From positions 20,293,116-20,357,115 of the forward strand of contig NC_049991.1 in the NCBI RefSeq assembly GCF_000003815.2: 64,000 nucleotides of DNA. The letters run 5' to 3'. This stretch comes from Branchiostoma floridae. Its lineage: Eukaryota > Chordata > Leptocardii > Amphioxiformes > Branchiostomatidae. The notes under the pieces were generated by a model. The model was not told the DNA's origin. It saw only the letters and a program-made list of their open reading frames with translations, and searched no databases. A program made the position numbers and the translations under genes. This document shows positions 21,501 through 29,397 of the stretch, one piece after another (within the stretch, counting starts at the first letter, position 1; each line of letters starts with the position of its first letter).

Positions 21501-24433
21501 GTATTGAATGTTAGCATGTCTTATACATATTATAGACTTAAATGTGATAGAAATTTCTTTCAATATTGAAAGACACTAGAGTACCACTGTATCCCATTGA
21601 AGTTCAAGTCTTGCAATGTTGGAATAGCAAAATATTCAGTATTGTGTTTTCTGAATTTAGATTTAGTTTTGAAACAGATAGATAGTTGTATTTGTATTAT
21701 ATTTTATATTGTGTGCATGTACATTTGTGCAGGCTACAGTATATATAGAATTATATATATATATATATATATATGAATTTAAAGATTTTCATTTTTTCAC
21801 ATTTAATAATTTTTTTAAGTTGCCTTCATAATCACATTGATTGTTCACAACTTTCTACAATGTCAACAGATTTCTTATCTTTTCCACTTTCTTTGAAAAC
21901 CACACAAAATCATTTCAACATAGATTTCCTAGGCACACAACCTTTATTCTTTTGTCCACTTCCAACAGTTTCTGCAGCCATCATTTAGACATGACGTGAC
22001 TTTGCCATTAGGCCATGTAAATTTGATTATGTGGATGATATCTTCTGGGAACCCCAAAACTGATGCGAGTGTGCAAAAAAATGTTTGGCAGAAAAAATAG
22101 CCTTCATCATAAAATCTGAGTGGTGAGGAACATTGAACAACCGACTTAACACTGAGTTTGATATACCGCATTGACTTTGGCATTCTACAACATTGTATCT
22201 GTTTTCTGATATATTTTTCCCAGTGTCCGTCAGATATTTGCTACTTTGTTTAACTTACAATATGATCAAAGATATTCATTCGGACGAAAATTGATGCGCA
22301 TGTGAATGTCATCCATACAATCAAACCAGCATAGCCTTAGTAAGAAAACAGTGTTGAACTGATTTACCTACCCAAACCATGTACAGACCTAAGATTTTGA
22401 AATTGTCTTGAATCAAAAACAAGGGAATGTACATGTCTTGAAGCTTGAGAAGTTGTATCTGACCCCTGGAATGTTTCCAGGAGGAATGGATGTCATCTGT
22501 ACGATCAAATCAGCACAGCCATATAGTAATAAAACAATGTTGAACTGATTTACCTTCCTGACGAAACTATTTACAGACATTTTGAAACTGTGTTGAGAAC
22601 TTGTATCTGACCCCTGGAACGTTTCCAGGAGGAATGGATGTCATCCATACAATCAAATCAGCACAGCCTTAGTAGGAAAACAATGTTGGACTGATTTACC
22701 TTCCTGACGAAACTATTTACAGACATTTTGAAACTGTGTTGAGACAAAGACAAAGAAATGTACATGTCTTGAAGCTTGAGAAGTTGTATCTGACCCCTGG
22801 AATGTTTCCAGGAGGAATGGATGTCATCCATACAATCAAATCAGCACAGCCATATAGTAATAAAACAATGTTGACCTGATTTACCTTCCTGGCGAAACTA
22901 TTTACAGACATTTTGAAACTGTCTTGAGACAAAGACTAAGAAATGTACATGTCTTGAAGCTTGAGAAGTTGTATCTGACCCCTGGAATGTTTCCCTGCTG
23001 TTCCCAGGAGGAGCGGATGAGGCGCGGAGATGACGTCAGGCTGCAGATGGCGCTGGAGGAGAGCCAGAAAGAAAACTCCAAGGAAGAGGTGAGAGTTTAG
23101 AGAGTTAAGTTTACACAGTCCCTGGGTCTGTATGAAGACCTCTGAACTACAGGATAGAAAACTGAAGTGGTACGACCAGGTATGGTGGTCATCTGAACTA
23201 GCCAAAACTATCATGCAGGGAATGGTCTGGGGAGGAAGAAAGAGAGATAGAAAATGGGAAAGATTTGAGGATGATGTCAGAATGACAGGCACTGAGAAGC
23301 ATTAAAAAAACAGAAAATCGAGAAGGGTGGAGAAAACTGTCAATTACCTGATACTATTGGATAAATGGGATGTTGAGTCGATGGCCATGAAACCTGAGCA
23401 CTATAGTCATCCCAATGTGATGATCTACCTCAGTACCTGCTACATTTATTCAGGGATTTAAACCCAGAAACTTCAGTATCCAGAACATTGTATTGAGTAC
23501 TGTTTGCCTGTCTCCCTTCAGTTGAACCAGTCTTCCCTGTTGGACCTTGCGGACACGACGCCACCCGGACACGCAGCCGACCCTTGGGGCGGCCCCGCCC
23601 CAGCCAACAACTCCGCCCCCCAGCCCATCCGACAAACCGACCCGTGGGGCGGCGGCGCCACCATTTCCGCTCCCGCCTCCGCTACCAACATGGCGGCCGT
23701 CGCGCAAGCCGATCCGTGGGGGTCAAGCTCACCCCCCGCCCAGCCGAAGTCAGCCCCACCCCCCATCCAACAGGCCGACCCCTGGGGTGGGGGTTCGACG
23801 AGCCAGCCGTCGTCGCAGTCCCAGTCCCCCTGGGGGTCCCCGGCCATCAGCAGCAGTGCTCCTGTGAGCAGCACCTCCTTCGACGCATTCGGAAACAGCA
23901 GTCAGACGGCGAGCAACGATCTAGACGGCTTCGATCTCCTCGGTTCACGGTCCACGGGAGGCAGTGGAGACCTACTCGGGGGCGGCGTTTCCTTGCAGAA
24001 CAACGTTGGCCCGTTTAACATGATGGGGCTCGACCAGGGTTTACCCATGCAGCCGGGCGGCAAGCAGAAGACGCCGGAGACCTTCCTTGGCGAGAACTCG
24101 TCCCTGGTGAACCTGGACAACCTGATCAGCCAGCCCGCCGCCCCGCCACCCGTGCTACCGCCGCCGGCGCAACCAGCCGTCACAAACCCCTTCCTCGGGA
24201 TCGCGCCGCCCTCACAACCGCTCTCGCAACCGCCCCCGGCAGCCAAGCCGGTCAGCAACCCATTCCAGGCTCAGATGGTCAGACCGCCCACTATAAACCA
24301 GATGCGCTCGCCGCCCGGACCGCCCGTGCAACCGGGACTGGTTGGACTGGGCGGCGCGGACGGCCTCCCACAACCGCTCCTCCCCATGGGAACCACAGCA
24401 CAACCGGCGCAGCCCACCAACCCCTTCTTATGA
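12035..24433 (+). CDS. EPN: Epsin (ENTH-domain endocytic adaptor), six coding exons, 616 aa
   Basis: Exons: 12035-12578, 17292-17339, 19590-19705, 20652-20801, 23008-23088, 23522-24433. Splice phases are 1, 1, 0, 0, 0 and the total is 1851 nt. Order of parts: ENTH domain (about residues 1-150), three ubiquitin-interacting motifs (218-236, 267-286, 292-308), clathrin box LLDLAD (319-324), DPW motifs at 333, 353, 377 and 399, second clathrin box LVNLD (508-512), and NPF motifs at 535, 559 and 613. This is the full epsin layout: the ENTH domain binds PtdIns(4,5)P2 and bends membrane, UIMs bind ubiquitinated cargo, DPW binds the AP-2 appendage, and NPF binds EH proteins such as Eps15. Length agrees with vertebrate epsins (about 575-640 aa). 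It looks like the single ancestral epsin and cannot be assigned to EPN1, 2 or 3. Most of its last exon is repeated downstream. Confidence 0.9.
12547..13078 (+). repeat. Tandem triplication of the epsin exon 1/intron 1 junction
   Basis: About 33 nt of exon 1 end plus about 140 nt of intron are repeated twice downstream. The exon-like pieces lie at 12717-12749 and 12888-12920, each with the words CAAGTTCTCCGTACAGAG. The first extra copy keeps a GT donor (gtaata); the second has lost it (gaaaga). Each unit continues through GTTTGTTTGCTTGT and GGTATGTGACTATTG. Neither extra piece has its own acceptor, and reading through the true donor meets a stop after RGKTCF. Confidence 0.85.
15501..15620. repeat. 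Palindrome followed by degenerate short tandem repeats
   Basis: CACAGCATAGGGG (15501-15513) and its exact complement (15515-15527) flank a single G. Downstream, the words CCCCTAYGCTGTGATTTTG recur in decaying form about every 24 nt to about 15620. Confidence 0.65.
15794..16475. mobile_element. 682-bp MITE with about 52-bp terminal inverted repeats
   Basis: The left end begins ACACTCGCTTTACACTAGG and the right end carries its complement; the match runs through TCTGAGACGTCTTGGCCAAG and GACCGTCTCA to about 15845. The interior is rich in GTCTCA/GTCTTG words and includes a perfect 18-bp-arm hairpin with a one-base loop (15921-15957). TA is adjacent or nearly so at both ends, but the target duplication is not clean. 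No protein encoded. Confidence 0.75.
17292..17339 (+). CDS. EPN: Epsin coding exon 2 (short linker)
   Basis: 48-nt exon between acceptor atgcag and donor gtaaat. It adds ADDTNFGDVGPASEAT, an acidic linker after the ENTH domain. Assigned because it is the only short open stretch with good splice sites that takes phase 1 in and gives phase 1 out; skipping it would also keep the frame, so it could be an alternative cassette. Confidence 0.65.
18604..18990. mobile_element. MITE with CAGGGTT ends and perfect 6-bp target duplication
   Basis: Begins CAGGGTTAAACAAG and ends CTTGTTTATCCCTG, flanked on both sides by CCTTGT (18598-18603 and 18991-18996). Homologous to 1008-1311 at both ends, including CACTTGTCCTATCGGGCAAG near the start. 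Longer than that copy, with additional GGGCAAGT words. Confidence 0.8.
19300..19451 (+). mobile_element. Probable 5'-truncated LINE tail
   Basis: Ends with GGGCTCCCTTGG, AAAGGGACTACCCTAAAGAT and an (AATA)n tail, a pattern I associate with 3' ends of invertebrate non-LTR retrotransposons. Too short for coding evidence; the 5' limit is a guess. Confidence 0.4.
19590..19705 (+). CDS. EPN: Epsin coding exon 3: UIM 1
   Basis: Encodes residues 198-236 and ends with a canonical ubiquitin-interacting motif, EEELQLQLALAMSKEEA, with the conserved Ala and Ser in place. The acceptor is cccagcag, a NAGNAG pair: use of the second AG would start at 19593 and drop one residue in frame. Donor gtcagt. Confidence 0.88.
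19706..20651 (+). other. Epsin intron 3
   Basis: No repeat or gene recognised except a short (GT)n run near 20607-20620 before the exon 4 acceptor. Confidence 0.6.
20652..20801 (+). CDS. EPN: Epsin coding exon 4: Pro/Ala linker and atypical UIM 2
   Basis: Encodes residues 237-286: a Pro/Ala-rich G+C-rich linker, then EDDDIQLRYVLAMSKGEAEK. Aligned on the conserved Ser, the UIM alanine that packs on ubiquitin Ile44 is a valine, and the residue before it is a bulky tyrosine, so ubiquitin binding by this motif may be weak. Acceptor gtctcag, donor gttggt, phase 0 on both sides, so the exon could be skipped in frame. Confidence 0.87.
22011..22340. mobile_element. Small TIR element related to the foldback loop boundary
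   Basis: The left end, AGGCCATGTAAATTTGATT followed by ATGTGGATGATATC, pairs with the complement of the right end, GAATGTCATCCATACAATC and AAACCAGCATAGCC. The same terminal sequence marks the inner edges of the foldback arms at about 7689-7736 and 9016-9053. About 330 bp, non-coding. Confidence 0.55.
22436..23007 (+). repeat. Tandem repeats that copy the exon 5 splice acceptor
   Basis: Units of about 150-195 bp share AGAAGTTGTATCTGACCCC, TGGAATGTTTCC, CATCCATACAATCAAATCAG and TTACCTTCCTG. Three units contain TTTCCAG/GAGGAATGGATG (AG ends at 22480, 22628, 22811), closely matching the genuine TTCCCAG/GAGGAGCGGATG of exon 5 (23007). The decoy sites are followed by GTCATCC and TE-like sequence, not by exon sequence. 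Confidence 0.8.
23008..23088 (+). CDS. EPN: Epsin coding exon 5: UIM 3
   Basis: Encodes residues 287-313, EERMRRGDDVRLQMALEESQ and on, a canonical third UIM with the conserved Ala and Ser. Ends phase 0 at GAAGAG/gtgaga. Any alternative last exon downstream must therefore start in phase 0. Confidence 0.92.
23156..23305 (+). pseudogene. LINE C-terminal fragment in epsin intron 5
   Basis: Reads RKLKWYDQVWWSSELAKTI then MQGMVWGGRKRDRKWERFED, ending in a stop. It resembles the C-terminal tail found after the reverse transcriptase of many invertebrate non-LTR retrotransposons (pattern L-x-W/Y-x-x-V, AKTILQG, GxRxRGRxxxRWxD). Short, decayed, and flanked by the exon 5 donor and exon 6 acceptor; family not assigned. 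Confidence 0.6.
23522..24433 (+). CDS. EPN: Epsin coding exon 6: clathrin boxes, DPW and NPF motifs, C-terminus
   Basis: Encodes residues 314-616. It opens with LNQSSLLDLAD, a clathrin box; then four ADPW/TDPW repeats in a Pro/Gly-rich, disordered stretch, followed by a degenerate SPWG. The second part (from about residue 419) has FDAFG, DLDGFDLLG, LVNLD and three NPF motifs, the last forming the C-terminus. Acceptor cccttcag, stop TGA at 24431-24433. The duplicated unit begins inside this exon at about 23835, just after the last W-containing motif, so only this copy carries DPW motifs. Confidence 0.93.
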   Translation: MNQSSLLDLADTTPPGHAADPWGGPAPANNSAPQPIRQTDPWGGGATISAPASATNMAAVAQADPWGSSSPPAQPKSAPPPIQQADPWGGGSTSQPSSQSQSPWGSPAISSSAPVSSTSFDAFGNSSQTASNDLDGFDLLGSRSTGGSGDLLGGGVSLQNNVGPFNMMGLDQGLPMQPGGKQKTPETFLGENSSLVNLDNLISQPAAPPPVLPPPAQPAVTNPFLGIAPPSQPLSQPPPAAKPVSNPFQAQMVRPPTINQMRSPPGPPVQPGLVGLGGADGLPQPLLPMGTTAQPAQPTNPFL

Positions 24434-25769
24434 AACTGTGACTACACTAGCGCTAGCTGTATAAGTGTGCATGGAAGAGGTACAAGGTGGTAATTCCGCT
24501 CAGCCAAAAACGCTCGCAGAAAAATGCGAGGGTGTTGAAACATTTTAAGAGGGGGGGAGGGGGATGCTAGCAAAATGTGACCGCAAAAAATACGTCCCTA
24601 TCATTTCACGTGATCAACTTTCAACTTGTAGGGTAAGACGTCGGCAATTGTACACTAAAGATTTGTAGAAGTGTGAATTGTAGAAAAAGTATGACATAGC
24701 CCAGCGTTTCTAGGGGAAAGGTCTGTCAGCTAGTAGAAGTGAATGAAGCATAAGATGTAGACAAGCCCTTGGTATTCTGTGCCCCCTGCACATGCGCTGT
24801 GTGTTTGTAAATATCTATCGTACAGTTTGGGTCTCGGATGCTGACATGAGAGCTATGGTTCTTGTACTGAGATAGTGTGCTTTGCTTTCGAGTCTCAAGC
24901 CACGATGTTACCGTACCAGTCGACTCCATTTTTGTAAGAAAAGGCGTGAGAAAATGCGACTACAAATGATATCGCAGTCAGTGTGTTTCAACTACAAAGT
25001 GTTTCAACAGTTTTGAATGACATACTTTTAGTCTGGACTTGGACAACTCGATTCCGAGACTTAGGGAAGATGAAGGGAAGTGAAACACACCATTATGCAG
25101 ATGGTAGGAATAAGGCTACTAAATTCACAGAGTCCGATGCTAACTGGATATTTTGAAATATGGTTTCGTAGTACATGTAAATTGACAATCAGGCTGTGCT
25201 AAGTTTGCACAATGCCAGGTGCTTTTAATTCTCATCTTCTCAGTCACTCCTTGCAGAAATGGACGCACTTTTCCAACTGATATGGGTTTTTTTTCAAAAT
25301 CTTGTGCAGCGATCATTTTCAATGATTTCTTCTTGCTTGATCTTTTCCATGTTGAGGATACCAACTTTCTGTGTCAATGAGAGGGGACAGAATATTTTTG
25401 ATCACAAGCAATGTTTTACAGGATAATACATAGTTGTAAACTTCTTTTCACAACACTGTTTTACAAACACTCAAAGTACAAAGCTTCAGCACTTGAATCA
25501 AGCAGTATGGAAAAACAATGTTTGTTCAACAGCATTTTTACTGGTTTTAACTGTCAGAACAGGCATCAGACAGACTGAATTATATGTTTTACCATGTATG
25601 ATGTAATATGAAAACTTAAATTTTTAACAAAATGTACAAGTCTGCTCATATGTCATAACACCCTCATGGCATACCATTTCTTCATAACCCGAATGGTGCT
25701 GGCTGAAGACTGCTGCAAAAACTGTTTGGACACATTCTAAAGTAGACCCACAAGAAAGTGTTGTAAGCT

Positions 25770-26105
25770 GACTTGTCTTACTGGAGACTCTGCTGTAACT
25801 TCCCAGCGAGGCTTGATCATCTGACGTGTCTTCTTACCAGTTGTCTTTACTGAACTCGAGTCTTACACGAGACTTGTTTGACTCTGTCGTTTCTATCTTT
25901 ACATTTGTCTTAACTCAAGTCTGTCTCGTCCAACTGGAAACTTGGTAGACTTGTACATTTCTTCTTTCCAGTTGTTTTTACTGAACTCAAGTCTGAGTTG
26001 TCTGACTGGAGACTTTGTCAACTGTGACATTTCTTCTTAACAGTTGTCTCGACTGAACTCAAGTCCAACTTATCTGACTGGAAAATTTGGTCGAGTTTGC
26101 TTTAA
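25770..26105 (+). repeat. Degenerate repeats of about 72 bp in the 3' UTR-like region
   Basis: About four to five diverged units share TTCTTCTTNCCAGTTGTCTT, ACTGAACTCAAGTCT and GACTGGAGACTTTG. Each contains a pyrimidine tract plus CAG/TTG resembling a splice acceptor. Present in every array unit, for example about 30748-31060 and 60690-61000. Confidence 0.6.
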
Positions 26106-27358
26106 CGACTCGCAGTATTGTGCTGTCAGCTTGATGACTTCTGTTGTGTCTGACGTATTTGGGCGCAGTTAAACCAAATAATGTATAGTCAAAATTGCAC
26201 AGGAAGACCACTTTGGCGACCAATTAAGATAGTTGTGGCAAACGTTATCTAAGGGACTACCAAAACGTGGTCATATTGGGCAAGCCGTTCTTCTGCAGAG
26301 GTGGTCTCTTGTACAGATTTGACTATATGCAAAACAATAATTAGTACCCAGAAACTTTGCTCAACATTAAGTTTCAGACGAAATCCTAGACCATGTCAAA
26401 TTGCTACATCAGTCCATGTCAGGGAGTGACTTGGAAGTTCTTTTGCTATCCAAGACGATATTTTATTACCGGTACCAATACTTGCTACATTATGTCTTTC
26501 AGGAAGCTCAGAGAGTTTTACTTCAATTTACTCCACATTATTATTACTCTGTGGAAACTAATGTTGAGACTTGGTAGTTTTCGTTGTGGTTTTGTGAACA
26601 TGAAAATTCCAGTGTTTGCAAATTGTCACCTCTAACATATATTGATATTGGTTTGTACCATATGATGACTAGCTAATGTTGAATTTAACGTTATATCAAT
26701 TCTTCCTATAGTCTTAACGACTAAGATGCAGCTATGGGGTTTTTAAAGTCATATTTAAGATGGAAAGCTGAAATTGTATCTAAAGTAGCTCACTAGCATA
26801 TTGTATGATGATTTTCAAAACTACTATTTGACTTGTTTCATTTTCACTTTGTATGATTGAACAAGACTGACGATCTACTATTGTATATTATCATAATTAT
26901 TATCGTACTGAAAACTATATTTTGGTAGAAGTAAAAAGAATACTGCCTCCTTCACGCACTAAAATCTGATGTTGACTATGTCCAAAGTGTAAATGTAAAA
27001 TTTGTCGATTGTACATGGGAGCGTTAGACTTGCTGTGCTTTGGGCTCCTTTTTGTAACTACGGACTGAGGTTCGCTTAAAACCCACACAGATTTAATTTA
27101 TAATGATGACATCCTCTGATGCAAATAACTTGTTCTGCAATGATCAATGATCTGTTATTAGACAGCTCAGTTTTAAAATCCTGTGACATGTACATGGCCT
27201 GATATTATGACTTGTGTGGTAGCATTGGCAATGGGCTTTTCTATTTTGGTAGCCGAGTGCAAGCTTTGTTGTGTATTTTTACCCAGTTGTCAGGAGCAGC
27301 AAGATTTGTTGTTATAAAGGTCAAAATTAAAAAAAAAAATAAGCACCATGGTGTTATC

Positions 27359-27364
27359 AATAAA
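27359..27364 (+). terminator. Poly(A) signal AATAAA, unit 1
   Basis: Followed by CTAACTTTGTGTGGACTATC and a T-rich GTGTTTTTTTTGTCC stretch, a normal downstream element. It lies 2.9 kb after the epsin stop. Confidence 0.6.
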
Positions 27365-27433
27365 CTAACTTTGTGTGGACTATCATTACAACTTGTGTTT
27401 TTTTTGTCCTCTAGCACTTCACAAAGGTTGATA

Positions 27434-27607
27434 CAGTAGAGGCCGCTTAATTGCACGGCCTATTTGCCAGTGAATTTCATGCAATTATCCGACTGGTGCA
27501 ATAATGCAAAGTTATCAAGCTGGACCACACCGGTTTGGGATTTTAGGATTCTGTGCAGTTAACAGAAGTTTGCGTTAATCCGTTGTGCAATTAAGTGGCT
27601 TCTACTG
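27434..27607. mobile_element. TA-flanked MITE (174 bp), first of a pair
   Basis: Begins CAGTAGAGGCCGCTTAATTG and ends CAATTAAGTGGCTTCTACTG, flanked by TA on both sides. End sequence and TA duplication fit a Tc1/mariner-pogo type. Present in every unit; in unit 3 its left end is deleted (about 37396). Confidence 0.75.
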
Positions 27608-27729
27608 TACCTATGTTGAGTTCAGTTGTCACAGGTTGCAGCATCTGTTCTATATATTAAAGTGGTCACATTTAAATGGATTCATCTACGTATTTGGATA
27701 GGCGTTTGGTGGAATAGAAGAATTGCCTA

Positions 27730-27897
27730 CAGTAGATGCCAGTTAATTGCACAACAGATTAACACACACTTCTGTTAACTGCACGGAATCCCAAACCCGT
27801 GCGGTCCAGCTAGATAATTTCGCATTATTGCACGGGCCGGATAATTGCATGGAATTCGCTGGCAAATGGAAAGTGCAATTAGCGGCTCCTAGAGTAG
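27730..27897. mobile_element. TA-flanked MITE, second of the pair, opposite orientation
   Basis: Begins CAGTAGATGCCAGTTAATTG and ends CTCCTAGAGTAG, flanked by TA. Its interior is the inverse of the first MITE (for example GGTTTGGGATT against AATCCCAAACC), so both could pair into a hairpin in an RNA covering them. Confidence 0.7.
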
Positions 27898-28765
27898 TAC
27901 TCTTTTTACATCATGCTTTTTGGAGACCTCAGGTGTTTTGCTTCCTTCTTCCTAGTCAGTCACCGTGTTGCTTGCGTGTGCGGCTAACACAAGTGTTGAT
28001 AGCACTACTTCTGGTGTCATTGATGTATTACTCCGCGAGTGGGCATCCTGAAATAGATCCGAGCGAAAAACTGAACGGCTGCATGGACGCATGTTTTTAG
28101 CGGTGAGAAATTCGGTTTTGGCCAGCCGAACTGATATCAAAAGTTCGATTGGTGAAAGCTTGCTTGTAACTGAAGAAATCAGCAGGTAAAGTTTGACAGC
28201 CGCGCGCTAGGTCGGAGGTACACAGCGCTGGGTTCTGAGTGGTGCGGTTGTACGCTAGCAAGGAAAAAGTGCCTTTTGCTGGGATTGACTAATTGTAGCT
28301 TGTAATTGCTATTAACAACAAACCTATGGATTCTAGTCATTGGCAATTTTTTTTCTATTATATAGAGTAAATCTGCTCAACAGAGAATGAAAAATCTGCT
28401 GACATTTCATGTAGCTTCATTATAAAGGCGACCATGTAAAACACGAATTATAACCTAGAAGTCTATGGGAAGAAGAAACTCATCAATGAGACCTGAAATG
28501 AATATGAAAAATATTCATAAAAAATCAACGATTTGCGCTGGAGCAAAAAATTGAAAAGGTTTTATAACCGGGCGCCAGCCCGCATTTTTTGGCTGCAGAT
28601 TACTCCGTCTACCTATTTCCGTTAACATGGTAACGGACGAGTCTACATTTCCAAGGGGCGTAATTATTGTTATTTTTGTTGTATCGTACTCTACTAGATA
28701 TATAAGCCATTTGAAAGAGGACTAAGGTTCTAAAGCTGTTTTTCTTGGTGTAAACTACTTCCAAG
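27898..28765 (+). other. Unit 1 distal flank
   Basis: Sequence between the second MITE and exon copy 2. No gene recognised. It includes an inverted GGGCGCCAGCCC stretch near 28569 and the promoter-like segment listed separately. The equivalent stretch in the other units is nearly identical. Confidence 0.5.
28618..28706 (+). promoter_or_regulatory. Promoter-like segment before exon copy 2
   Basis: TCCGTTA and TAACGGA flank ACATGG (28618-28637), giving GTTAACATGGTAAC, one mismatch from an RFX X-box. TATATAAG follows at 28699-28706, about 60-90 nt before the exon copy. The same pair precedes every exon copy. Function is speculative: no in-frame ATG follows in intact copies, so independent translation is not obvious. 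Confidence 0.35.
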
Positions 28766-29397
28766 TTATTTTTTGCCTTCTCCGCATTGTCCCGAGCGCG
28801 GTCCCCGGCCATCAGCAGCAGTGCTCCTGTGAGCAGCACCTCCTTCGACGCATTCGGAAACAGCAGTCAGACGGCGAGCAACGACCTAGACGGCTTCGAT
28901 CTCCTGGGATCGCGGTCCACGGGTGGCAGCGGCGACCTACTCGGGGCGGCGTTTCCTCGCAGAACAACGTTGGCGCGTTTAACATGATGGGGCTGGACCA
29001 GGGTTTACCCATGCAGCCGGGCGGCAAGCAGAAGACGCCGGAGACCTTCCTTGGCGAGAACTCGTCCCTGGTGAACCTGGACAACCTGATCAGCCAGCCC
29101 GCCGCCCCGCCACCCGTGCTACCGCCGCCGGCGCAACCAGCCGTCACGAACCCCTTCCTTGGGATCGTGCCACCCTCTCAACCGCTCTCGCAACCGCCTC
29201 CGGCAGCCAAGCCGGTCAGCAACCCATTCCAGGCTCAGATGGTCAGACCGCCCACTATAAACCAGATGCGCTCGCCGCCCGGACCGCCCGTGCAGCCGGG
29301 ACTGGTAGGACTGGGCGGTGCGGACGGCCTCCCACAACCGCTCCTCCCCATGGGAACCACAGCACAGCCGGCGCAGCCAACCAACCCCTTCTTATGA
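28766..29397 (+). pseudogene. Epsin last-exon copy 2, frameshifted
   Basis: Matches epsin residues about 419-616. One G is missing in the G-run at 28942-28946 (GGGG where other copies have GGGGG), so the frame ends at a TGA near 28985. The downstream part stays open in the shifted frame through all NPF motifs to the usual TGA at 29395-29397. Has the candidate acceptor CCAAG/TTA at 28765. Confidence 0.85.

Larger units (their letters stand above)
20802..23007 (+). other. Epsin intron 4
   Basis: A-T-rich. Contains an (AT)n run (21752-21774), a small TIR element (22011-22340) and tandem copies of its own 3' acceptor region (22436-23007). Confidence 0.65.
24434..27385 (+). other. Inferred epsin 3' UTR (unit 1)
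   Basis: From the stop codon to just past the first convincing poly(A) signal. Includes a Pumilio-type TGTAAATA (24806-24813). A long stretch without introns or open frames longer than chance; the same sequence follows the other exon copies. If the real cleavage site is nearer the stop, this interval is overstated. Confidence 0.5.

Noticed and set aside
26393..26635. Recurrent small open frames in each unit (e.g. 26393-26635, 31347-31625, 41676-41954, 46667-46945)
   Set aside because: Start positions and frames differ between units through indels, as expected of 3' UTR-like DNA repeated at high identity, not of a conserved peptide.
28796..28830. Use of the AG in GGCCATCAG as the acceptor of the exon copies
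   Set aside because: The AGs there leave the exon out of phase with exon 5 and lead to a frame that stops early; the CCAAG site upstream is the phase-compatible one.
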